Of a stretch of DNA of 10,267 nt, positions 1 to 6,467 are shown piece after piece. The number at the start of each line of letters is the position of its first letter. Position 1 is the stretch's first letter. Under the pieces are notes generated by a model, which saw nothing but the letters and a program-made list of their open reading frames with translations, had not been told where the DNA came from and ran no database searches. Source of the DNA: Vulcanimicrobiota bacterium (GTDB taxonomy: Bacteria; Vulcanimicrobiota; Vulcanimicrobiia; Eremiobacterales; Eremiobacteraceae); NCBI GenBank assembly GCA_019232725.1, contig JAFANK010000342.1:1-10267 (forward strand), read 5' to 3'. A program made the position numbers and the translations under genes.

Positions 1-723
1 CACTGATGCCCGCATGCGGTCGAGCGGCATGTTATCGAGTAACACCGCATCGGCGCCGGCGTCGACCGCTGCACGCACGTCATCCGTCGACTCGCATTCC
101 ACTTCGACCGTTGCGCCGCCCGCATGCGCTCGTGCCGCGGCCACCGCGGCGGCGACGGAACGCGCAGCGGCCAGGTGGTTGTCCTTGATGAGCACCGCGT
201 CGGAGAGGTCGAAGCGGTGATTGTAGCCACCGCCGGCACGCACCGCATAGCGCTCGAGTGCGCGCAATCCCGGCGTTGTCTTGCGCGTGTCACAGATGCG
301 CACCGGCAGTCCGCGCACGGCCTCCACGTATGCATGCGTCAGCGTCGCGATGCCGCACAAGCGACCCAAGAAGTTGAGCGCGACGCGCTCTGCTGCGAGC
401 AGGCTGCGCGCTCGACCGCGCACAGACGCCAAGCAGGTGCCAGCGCCAACACTTTCGCCATCCTCGACTGCCGGGGCAAACGTGACGGTCGCGTCGAGAG
501 CTGTAAAAGCGAGTCCGGCGATTGCCAGCCCTGCGACGACTCCCGCGGAGCGCATGACGAGGCGAGCCTCTGCGATGACACCCGGATCAATCGTCGCTGC
601 GGTTGTCACGTCGTTGCGAGCCTTGTCTTCGTTGAGTGCGGCGTCGATCTGGCCGCGAAACGCGAGCGCCCCCGAAGCGGTGAGCGGCGTGAACGGCTCT
701 TGTGTCAGCGCGGGGTGGCGCAC
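1..723 (-). CDS. nadC: Nicotinate-nucleotide pyrophosphorylase (quinolinate phosphoribosyltransferase), 3' end outside window
   Basis: Converts quinolinate and PRPP to nicotinate mononucleotide, CO2 and PPi; this is the third committed step of de novo NAD synthesis, in the cytoplasm. The minus-strand frame is open for 241 codons and runs off the left edge, so perhaps 40 C-terminal residues are missing compared with the usual length of about 280. Family motifs are clear: ERVALNFL (112-119), DTRKTTPG (145-152), the GGGYNHR segment (164-170) and KDNH (180-183), plus VEVE near 209 and LLDN (228-231) of the PRTase barrel. The start is taken as GTG at 723, the first start codon in frame after nadB stops; no strong Shine-Dalgarno is visible, and the gap to nadB is only 7 bases. 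Translation is probably coupled to nadB as the last of the three nad genes. Identity is very secure, the exact start less so. Confidence 0.95.
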   Translation of the reverse strand, partial: MRHPALTQEPFTPLTASGALAFRGQIDAALNEDKARNDVTTAATIDPGVIAEARLVMRSAGVVAGLAIAGLAFTALDATVTFAPAVEDGESVGAGTCLASVRGRARSLLAAERVALNFLGRLCGIATLTHAYVEAVRGLPVRICDTRKTTPGLRALERYAVRAGGGYNHRFDLSDAVLIKDNHLAAARSVAAAVAAARAHAGGATVEVECESTDDVRAAVDAGADAVLLDNMPLDRMRASV

Positions 724-730
724 GACGATC

Positions 731-2293
731 TCAAGCGGTCGCCGGCGTTGCGATCGGCACGATGCGGTGGCCAGCGGCGTTCCAGACGATGCGCACAAGC
801 CAATGCTCGTCGTCGCGAACGGGGAAGTCCGTGCGGTAATGCGCACCGCGGCTTTCCTCACGGATGAGCGCTGCTTGTGTGATCACGCGTGCGGCATCGA
901 GCAACGAACGCGCCTCGAGCGCCGGACGCGAAAGAGGTTGCATGCGGACGGGCCACTCGGCAAGCCGCTGTTGCAGATCCGAAAGCTGCGACCCCTCACG
1001 CACGACGCTTGCCCCTTCCCACATCACCAAGCGCAGCGCGCTCGCGTCGCCGGCTGTCACGGCATCCTGCGGCGCATCGCCCGCAGAAACGGCGCCATTG
1101 GGTTCGGCTACGATGCCGCCGATGTCTTCGGCGGCGCGGGAAGCAAACACAAGGCACTCCGCCAGCGAGTTGCCGGCGAGCCGATTGGCTCCGTGCAGTC
1201 CCGTGCACGCGCATTCACCCACTGCATACAGGGAGCGCACCGCGGTGCGGCCGCACAGATCCGTGACCACACCGCCCATGTGGTAATGCGCGGCGGGGCC
1301 GACCGGAATCGGTTCCGTGCCGATGTCGACACCGAATCGCGCGCAGGCTGCCGCGATGTTGGGAAAGCGCGTGCGGATGTGCTTGGCCGTGCCGATCGGC
1401 CGAAGATCGAGCCGCACGCCCGTGCCTGTCCGTTGCATCTCGCGATAGATCGCTCGTGCGACGACATCGCGCGGCGCAAGTTCGCCCCTGGGATCAGCCT
1501 CGAAGCAAAAGCGCTCACCGCGGTTATTGATAAGGATGCCGCCTTCACCGCGTGCGGCCTCGGAGACGAGCAACGCGGGTGCGCCTTCCACGGCGAGCGC
1601 CGTCGGGTGGAATTGCACGAACTCGACGTCAGCCAGCGTCGCGCCTGCGGCGAGTGCGAGCGACAGCCCGTCGCCGGTCGCGCCCGGCGGATTGGTCGTG
1701 CGCTCGTAGACTTGGCCGACGCCACCTGTCGCAAGTGCCGTTGCCAGTCGCGCGACGATCGGCTCGAGCCCATCGCGAGCGTGCACCCAGGCGCCCAGCG
1801 CGCAGCCATCGCGCATGATGAGCGACACGGCAGTGGCGCGTTCCACGACCGTCACGTTCGGGTGGTGCAGCGCTTTTTGCGCGAGCGTCGTGGAGATGGC
1901 GCGACCGGTCGCATCTTCAGAGAAGACGGTGCGCGCATGGCTGTGCGCAGCTTCGCGCGTGAGGGCCAGGCCGCCACTCACGTCAAGGTTGAAGGCGACC
2001 CCAAGGTCGCGCAGCTCCTGAATACGCTTGGGCGCTTCCGCTGCGACCAGCGCCGCCGCAGCCTCGTCGACGAGACCAGCGCCAGCTGCAAGCGTATCGG
2101 CAAGATGCGCCGCCGCCGAATCTTCTTCGAGATCGAGCGACGCGGCCACGCCACCTTGTGCCCAGGCGGTGTTCGATTCCTCGATCGTGCCCTTGGTGGC
2201 GACCGCGACCGCCAAGCCTTCCTCGGCGGCATGCAACGCAAGCAGTAATCCGGCCGCACCCGACCCGATCACGAGGACGTCGGTGCGGATCAC
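731..2293 (-). CDS. nadB: L-aspartate oxidase
   Basis: FAD enzyme oxidising L-aspartate to iminoaspartate, the substrate of NadA. The 520-residue protein is of normal family length. Visible features are the N-terminal dinucleotide-binding GSGAAG (10-15), SNTAWAQGGVAA (40-51), the TREAAHSH segment (112-119) carrying the conserved active-site Glu (E114), QFHPT with H229, the APRD motif with R275, AHYHMGG with H336, and the C-terminal FAD-contacting GLHGANRLAGNSL (365-377) with R371. The usual GGHS in the active-site loop reads AAHS here, a small deviation. It starts with GTG at 2293, one base after the nadA stop, so the two are surely co-transcribed and probably translationally coupled. A 655-codon antisense open frame over this gene is a GC-bias shadow. 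Confidence 0.97.
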   Translation of the reverse strand: MIRTDVLVIGSGAAGLLLALHAAEEGLAVAVATKGTIEESNTAWAQGGVAASLDLEEDSAAAHLADTLAAGAGLVDEAAAALVAAEAPKRIQELRDLGVAFNLDVSGGLALTREAAHSHARTVFSEDATGRAISTTLAQKALHHPNVTVVERATAVSLIMRDGCALGAWVHARDGLEPIVARLATALATGGVGQVYERTTNPPGATGDGLSLALAAGATLADVEFVQFHPTALAVEGAPALLVSEAARGEGGILINNRGERFCFEADPRGELAPRDVVARAIYREMQRTGTGVRLDLRPIGTAKHIRTRFPNIAAACARFGVDIGTEPIPVGPAAHYHMGGVVTDLCGRTAVRSLYAVGECACTGLHGANRLAGNSLAECLVFASRAAEDIGGIVAEPNGAVSAGDAPQDAVTAGDASALRLVMWEGASVVREGSQLSDLQQRLAEWPVRMQPLSRPALEARSLLDAARVITQAALIREESRGAHYRTDFPVRDDEHWLVRIVWNAAGHRIVPIATPATA

Positions 2294-2294
2294 C

Positions 2295-3260
2295 TCATCT
2301 CACCGCCATCATGCGTTCGATGCTGCGGCGCGCGCGGATCATGATGTCGGTCGGTATCTCGATCGGATTGAGCTCGCCCTCCAAGCAGGCCGCCACCTTC
2401 TCAAGCTCGACGAACTTCATGTAGGGGCAATGCGGGCATGGAGCGATGGAATAAAAACGCTTGTGGGGATGCAGCGCCTTCAGGCGCAACAGCAACCCGG
2501 CTTCGGTGAGGATGATGAACTCACGCGCGTCGCTCTTGCCGGCGTAATCCATGATCCCTTGCGTGCTCGCGACATGGTCGGCAAGCTCGAGCACTTCGGG
2601 CGAGCACTCCGGATGCGCGAGCACGAGCGCGTCGGGATGCTGCTGCTTGCGCGCGAGCACCATTGACGGCTGGATGACGAAGTGCGTCGGGCAGTAACCG
2701 TTCCAGCAGATGATCTTCCGGTCGGGGAGCCGCTTTTGCACCCATCCGCCGAGGTACTTGTCGGGTGCGAACAGGATCTCGCGATTCGGCAGCGAGCGGA
2801 CGACATCGGCGGCATTGGTCGACGTGCAGCAGATGTCAGATTCCGCCTTCACCTCGGCGTACGTGTTGACGTACGACACGAGCGGCAGTCCGGGATACTG
2901 CGCGCGGAATGCGCGCGCCTGATCGGCGGTGATCATGTCGGCCATACCGCAACCAGCCTTCATGTCGGGCAGCAGCACGAGCTTGTTCGGGGAAAGCAGC
3001 TTGGCCGTCTCGGCCATGAAGTGCACCCCGCAGAAGACGATCTTGCCGGCCTGTGTGCGAGCCGCCTCGCGGCTGAGATTCAGGCTGTCGCCGATGAAGT
3101 CGGAGACCTCTTGGACCTCAAGCCGCTGGTAGATATGCGAGAGGATGACCGCGTTTTTGGCTTTGGCCAGTGCCCGGATGTGGGCTTGGAGCCTCTCGAC
3201 CTCGGGAGTCTTCGGCCGGACGGTGGTCCCGTCGTCGACCGGCATGGCGATGGCGGCCAT
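2295..3260 (-). CDS. nadA: Quinolinate synthase A (4Fe-4S)
   Basis: Condenses iminoaspartate from NadB with dihydroxyacetone phosphate to quinolinate. The protein is 321 residues, in the usual size range. The three cluster ligands are seen in their family contexts: C104 in KAGCGMAD, C190 in WNGYCPTHF and C278 in CPHCPYMK (C275 is the extra cysteine of the C-x-x-C found in many members). Other signatures are SHIYQ (41-45), SDFIGDSL (53-60), GVHFMAETAK (78-87), YVNTYAEVKAE (130-140) and APDKYLGGW (165-173). The ATG at 3260 has no convincing Shine-Dalgarno; a second in-frame ATG sits five codons downstream, so the start is uncertain by five residues. It is first of the nadA-nadB-nadC set and lies 64 bases after a DUF882 gene on the same strand, with no terminator seen between them. 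Confidence 0.97.
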   Translation of the reverse strand: MAAIAMPVDDGTTVRPKTPEVERLQAHIRALAKAKNAVILSHIYQRLEVQEVSDFIGDSLNLSREAARTQAGKIVFCGVHFMAETAKLLSPNKLVLLPDMKAGCGMADMITADQARAFRAQYPGLPLVSYVNTYAEVKAESDICCTSTNAADVVRSLPNREILFAPDKYLGGWVQKRLPDRKIICWNGYCPTHFVIQPSMVLARKQQHPDALVLAHPECSPEVLELADHVASTQGIMDYAGKSDAREFIILTEAGLLLRLKALHPHKRFYSIAPCPHCPYMKFVELEKVAACLEGELNPIEIPTDIMIRARRSIERMMAVR

Positions 3261-3324
3261 AATAGATGAGAGTTCTGGAAGCCGCCGCTAACTCATCCGC
3301 CACATCGGGAGCTATGTAGCAGCG

Positions 3325-3924
3325 TCAGCCTACCCAGAAGCGCCGCGGACCGGTGTCGAGGTGCACCCAGCCTTCGGGGTAGTAACCAACGCCGCCACTG
3401 ATCGGACACGCGCGACAGATGCCCGCGAGCTCGTCGAGCGAGACGCCCGGGACGTGGAAATCGACGGCCTTGCCCCACATGTGCAGTGACATCCGCGCGG
3501 CACCTTCGATGGCCGCGTTGGTTTGCGGCGTCCGGTAACCGCTGTGCACCACGATCGGTGCATCGATGCCGTCGCGGATGAGATATTGCTGCACGGCCCA
3601 CAACGCTTCGATCGTGCGCACGTCGATCTGCACGTAGCCGTAATGGGGCGACACGTGCTCGTCACGCAACACGGCGCACAGCTTCTTGTAGCCGGGCCAA
3701 TACAGCGACTTCCCATCTTGCGTGAACGGCTCGGCAGCGTACTCGCCCGTGTCCATCCGCTCGATGAACAGTTGATATCGATGGGGCGTCCGATCGTCTG
3801 CTCGCGCGGCTGTCGCGAAAAAAGTCGTGGCGGCGAACGCCAATGCGCCGGCCACAAAGTCCCGGCGAGCTATAGATGATTGCGGCCCTAACCGGCCCGC
3901 AACATTAACACACCCACGACACAT
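3325..3924 (-). CDS. DUF882/YcbK-like M15 peptidase, Tat-exported
   Basis: Likely zinc-dependent cell-wall peptidase of the DUF882 (peptidase M15_2, YcbK) family. The 199-residue protein starts with a twin-arginine signal: A-R-R-D-F-V (19-24), a hydrophobic stretch (25-38) and a probable A-R-A cleavage site near 42. The catalytic domain shows HSGYRTPQTN (127-136), SLHMWGKAVDFH (146-157) and GWVHLD (185-190), giving H148, D155 and H188 as presumed zinc ligands; the size matches the family. ATG 3924 is the only start codon ahead of the twin-arginine motif. A TAGACG/GATACT promoter places the transcription start on or next to that ATG, so the mRNA appears leaderless. The link with the nad genes downstream is positional only. 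Family assignment is strong; the substrate (peptidoglycan peptide) is inferred. Confidence 0.88.
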   Translation of the reverse strand: MCRGCVNVAGRLGPQSSIARRDFVAGALAFAATTFFATAARADDRTPHRYQLFIERMDTGEYAAEPFTQDGKSLYWPGYKKLCAVLRDEHVSPHYGYVQIDVRTIEALWAVQQYLIRDGIDAPIVVHSGYRTPQTNAAIEGAARMSLHMWGKAVDFHVPGVSLDELAGICRACPISGGVGYYPEGWVHLDTGPRRFWVG

Positions 3925-3931
3925 ATATAAC

Positions 3932-3960
3932 AGTATCGGCAGACCGGAGCGCCTCGTCTA
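3932..3960 (-). promoter_or_regulatory. Sigma-70-type promoter of the DUF882 gene, leaderless
   Basis: On the minus strand, TAGACG (3960-3955) and GATACT (3937-3932) are 17 bases apart; these match TTGACA and TATAAT at four and four-to-five positions. Seven bases separate the -10 hexamer from the ATG at 3924, which is where transcription would begin, so the message would have no 5' leader. This agrees with the absence of a Shine-Dalgarno. Seen by eye only. Confidence 0.6.
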
Positions 3961-4011
3961 TATCACACCGCACAATGAGACGCCACTTGCTTTTCTTTCT
4001 GCGGCGCACCG

Positions 4012-4020
4012 TGGTACAAT
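4012..4020 (+). promoter_or_regulatory. Extended -10 promoter of the small membrane protein gene
   Basis: TGGTACAAT is an extended -10 (TGn followed by TACAAT at 4015-4020). The best-spaced -35 is a weak TTTCTT (3992-3997, 17-base spacer), as expected for an extended -10. Exactly seven bases follow before GTG 4028, so transcription would start at or next to that codon. This argues against the in-frame ATG at 4019, which overlaps the -10 element. Confidence 0.55.
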
Positions 4021-4027
4021 GCCGGAC

Positions 4028-4402
4028 GTGGCCGACCCAATCGTAGCCTCAGGGCCGAGTGCTTATCGAGACGTCCTCGGTGACCGCCTGTTGTGGCGGC
4101 TCACGATCGTCGGCACGGCAGCACTCGGTTTTTTGGCGACGTTCTTGCTGCTCGACCATGAGATCCGGTTGCTCAAGAACGTCATGCTCCCGTTGCTGGC
4201 GCTCTTGCCCGTGTATCTCGTCTTGATGTCGGTCAACACCTGGTGGGCCGCCAAGACAATGGCAAAGCAAGGATTGACGACACGGCCGCGGACGCCATGG
4301 GCACGCCAGAAATTCCGCGTCGAGCGCCTGTTGACCGCGTGCTGCGGATTGGTCTTCGGTGTGCTGACGGCGCTCTGGTACGTGCACTCCGTCTCCCGGT
4401 AA
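4028..4402 (+). CDS. Small three-helix membrane protein of unknown function
   Basis: A 124-residue protein that I do not recognise. Three hydrophobic segments are visible, at about 22-42, 53-70 and 104-120. A basic loop between the second and third (roughly 75-102, rich in K, R, T and P) suggests a cytoplasmic loop. It has no signal peptide and no catalytic motif. The start is taken as GTG 4028 rather than the upstream ATG 4019, because 4019 lies inside the likely -10 element and the message appears leaderless; the longer open frame reaching back to 3827 crosses the promoter region and is not credible. It is divergent from the DUF882 gene and 66 bases upstream of the solute-binding protein. 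It could be a small integral-membrane accessory, but nothing in the sequence indicates of what. Confidence 0.7.
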   Translation: MADPIVASGPSAYRDVLGDRLLWRLTIVGTAALGFLATFLLLDHEIRLLKNVMLPLLALLPVYLVLMSVNTWWAAKTMAKQGLTTRPRTPWARQKFRVERLLTACCGLVFGVLTALWYVHSVSR

Positions 4403-4468
4403 TCAACGTCGCGTTCGCAACTTGATGTCGCGAGCAGGACGCAGGCGCGAGAGGCCTCAATAGCCTGC

Positions 4469-5368
4469 GTGAGGATGCTTTCGGCGCGCTCGACGTTCCA
4501 ACGGGCTTTCCTCATTCTTGCGGTTGCGCTCTTCGCATTCGCGCCGGCTTCGTGCGCGCCGAAGTCACAGACGCCGGCCGGCGCCACTGCGACCGGTGCG
4601 CCGGGCGCGCTGGACCTTCTCAGTGACGTCCGCCGTCGCGGCAAGCTGCTCATCTCAGCCGACCGCAATTATCAACCGCTGAGTTACAAGAAGCCCGACG
4701 GCAGCTGGCATGGCTTTGACGTCGAGGTGGGTCGCGAGATCGCGCGCAGGCTCGGCGTGCATGCGGTGTTCTTGGACATCGACTTCGATGCCATCACCGG
4801 CGGAAATTGGAACGGCCGCTGGGATCTCAACGTGAATTCGATGAGCATCACCCACGACCGGCAGCGTGTGCTGTATTTCACCGAGCCGTATTATTACGTG
4901 CCGGCATCGTTTTTCGTCTACAAGACGAGTGGGCTGCGCTCGATCGAGGACTTGGCCGGCAAACGCGTCGGCGTCGGCACCGCCACGACCTACCAAGCGT
5001 ATCTCGAAGGACACCTGACGCTCACCGGTGAGAACATCCTGGTCCCTGCACCTGCTGCGCGTGCCGTGCCCTACGATACCGATGAGCTCGCGCTCAAAGA
5101 CCTGGCACTCGGGGATGGCGTGCGTCTGGATGCTGTGCTCACCTCGTGGCCGTTCGCGCAATACCAGATCCGAAGCGGCCAACCATTTCGCGTGCTTGGG
5201 CAACCAGTGTTTTTCGAAGATGCCGCGGTGGCCGTCGATAAGAATAGTCCGCTCGATCCAACAAGCTTTTACAATGCAGTGCAGGCCGCGGTGCACGCCA
5301 TGCACCAGGATGGCACCCTTAGCCGTTTGTGCAAGCAACGCTTTGGTGTCGATCTGACCCACAAGTGA
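4469..5368 (+). CDS. Family-3 extracellular solute-binding lipoprotein (amino-acid type)
   Basis: A periplasmic or surface-anchored binding protein of the SBP_bac_3 family, which usually captures polar amino acids for an ABC importer. The 299-residue protein begins with a hydrophobic signal (about 12-26) ending at P-A-S-C, with C29 as the probable lipidation site; proline at -3 is unusual for a lipobox. The mature part carries the family pattern: YQPLSY followed by GFDVEVGREIARRLG, WDLNVNSMSITHDR with FTEPYYY after it, and AGKRVGVGTATTYQAYL, continuing to the C-terminal helix. GTG 4469 and ATG 4475 are both possible starts; a TAGCCT (4461-4466) lies eight bases before ATG 4475, which would be another near-leaderless start. 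No permease or ATPase for import is adjacent, so it is an orphan binding protein here. The ligand is not determinable by eye. Confidence 0.9.
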   Translation: MRMLSARSTFQRAFLILAVALFAFAPASCAPKSQTPAGATATGAPGALDLLSDVRRRGKLLISADRNYQPLSYKKPDGSWHGFDVEVGREIARRLGVHAVFLDIDFDAITGGNWNGRWDLNVNSMSITHDRQRVLYFTEPYYYVPASFFVYKTSGLRSIEDLAGKRVGVGTATTYQAYLEGHLTLTGENILVPAPAARAVPYDTDELALKDLALGDGVRLDAVLTSWPFAQYQIRSGQPFRVLGQPVFFEDAAVAVDKNSPLDPTSFYNAVQAAVHAMHQDGTLSRLCKQRFGVDLTHK

Positions 5369-5379
5369 GGGAGTGAAGG

Positions 5380-5682
5380 ATGGCCGCACGCAGGCGCAAG
5401 CGATCTCGTCGGGCGGCAGACGTCGGCCCCGAGATCTTCAAGCGCAAGTGCCCGCACTGTCTGAAGGCGGTCCGTTTTCGCGCCCGGCCGGAACGCGCCG
5501 GCGGCGAACTCACTATTTGGACGGTGGCATGCACCTCCTGTGGCGTGGTTATCGGGGTCGTGCCACAGCTCGCCCGATATCCGCAAAAACGTGAGGTCGA
5601 GTCGATCGTGCGCGGCGTCGTGAAGCAGCACGTCAATAAGGCGATCAAGACGCTGCGCAAATCCGTGCGCCGCCGGCGCTGA
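5380..5682 (+). CDS. Small basic zinc-ribbon protein
   Basis: A 100-residue protein that I cannot assign to a named family. Two C-x-x-C knuckles, C24-P-H-C27 and C51-T-S-C54, spaced by 23 residues, form a typical zinc-ribbon pair. Both ends are strongly basic (residues 3-11 and 90-100 are mostly Arg/Lys), and the C-terminal half is a predicted amphipathic helix. This suggests nucleic-acid or ribosome contact, but that is inference. ATG 5380 has a good Shine-Dalgarno (GGGAG, 5369-5373). It lies 11 bases after the solute-binding protein stop, so the two are probably one operon although no functional link is obvious. No membrane segment or signal is present. Confidence 0.75.
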   Translation: MAARRRKRSRRAADVGPEIFKRKCPHCLKAVRFRARPERAGGELTIWTVACTSCGVVIGVVPQLARYPQKREVESIVRGVVKQHVNKAIKTLRKSVRRRR

Positions 5683-5765
5683 CGTACTGATACTTCCTCA
5701 AGCTGCACCGCCCGCCAGCATCGGGTCTTGGAGGCGGCGTCGTTGTCTTGGGGAACTCGAGCAGC

Positions 5766-6458
5766 ATGAGCGAGCAGCCCAAGATCGTCGTCATCGAGCA
5801 CGGCCCCTATATCGTGACCGGCCACGTACCACTGTCCGTGGAGGTGATCACGCCCAATCGTGACGGCGGTTCGTGGGAGTGGAAGCAAGAGCGCCGCTTT
5901 GAGGACCGGGAACGCTATCGGCTGTGCCGTTGCGGACACTCCAAAACAAAGCCCTATTGCGACGGCACGCATAACGAGATCGGCTTCGACGGCACCGAGA
6001 CCGCTACGGGTGCGCCGTTCGCACAGCAGGCCGAGACCACCGACGGACCGACGCTCGTGCTCAAAGACGCTGAATCATTTTGCGCGAGCGCACGGTTTTG
6101 CGACAACTACGGGTCGGCCTGGGAGCTCGTCACGCAAAGCGACAAGAAGAAACAGCGCGAGCTGACGATCCATGAAGTGGAGCGCTGCCCGTCGGGGCGC
6201 CTCGTCCTTCGCGACAAGAAAACGGGCCGTCCGGTTGAGCCGGAGTTCGAGCCGTCGATCGGTCTCGTGCAGGACCCGGCCAAAGCACGCAGCGGGCCGC
6301 TTTGGGTGCGCGGTGGCATTCCGGTGGAAAGCGTGAGCGGCGTTCGGTACGAGACACGCAACCGCGTGACGCTCTGCCGTTGTGGCGCATCCGACAACAA
6401 GCCGTTCTGCGACGGCAGCCATCTGAAGGCGAAGTTCAACGACGGATTGCTGGAGTAG
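5766..6458 (+). CDS. Dual CDGSH iron-sulfur protein
   Basis: A 230-residue protein with two CDGSH-type 2Fe-2S motifs. The first has C54, C56, C65 and H69 (C-R-C-G, then P-Y-C-D-G-T-H); the second has C204, C206, C215 and H219 (C-R-C-G, then P-F-C-D-G-S-H). Each matches the three-Cys, one-His ligand set of the family. The region between contains C106, C112 and C141, the last in CPSGRLV, which resembles the cysteine pattern of the DUF1271/Fer4_19-type domain often found with CDGSH, though this middle match is looser. No signal peptide, so a cytoplasmic electron-transfer or cluster-handling role is likely; the physiological partner is unknown. ATG 5766 is preferred (GGGGAA about 11 bases upstream); an in-frame TTG at 5748 would add six residues. 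It converges on the ABC permease with 9 bases between stops. Confidence 0.88.
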   Translation: MSEQPKIVVIEHGPYIVTGHVPLSVEVITPNRDGGSWEWKQERRFEDRERYRLCRCGHSKTKPYCDGTHNEIGFDGTETATGAPFAQQAETTDGPTLVLKDAESFCASARFCDNYGSAWELVTQSDKKKQRELTIHEVERCPSGRLVLRDKKTGRPVEPEFEPSIGLVQDPAKARSGPLWVRGGIPVESVSGVRYETRNRVTLCRCGASDNKPFCDGSHLKAKFNDGLLE

Positions 6459-6467
6459 GTTGCAGCC

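Noticed and set aside
281..2248. 655-codon open frame on the plus strand
   Set aside because: It lies antisense to nadC and nadB, whose products are unmistakable; its composition is Arg/Ala/Cys-rich with no family motif. High GC makes long antisense frames common.
3827..4027. Extended N-terminus of the small membrane protein, back to 3827 or to ATG 4019
   Set aside because: It would run through the divergent promoter region and the -10 element TACAAT at 4015-4020; GTG 4028 fits the predicted transcription start.
4655..5389. 244-codon minus-strand frame
   Set aside because: Antisense shadow of the solute-binding protein gene, which has clear family motifs.
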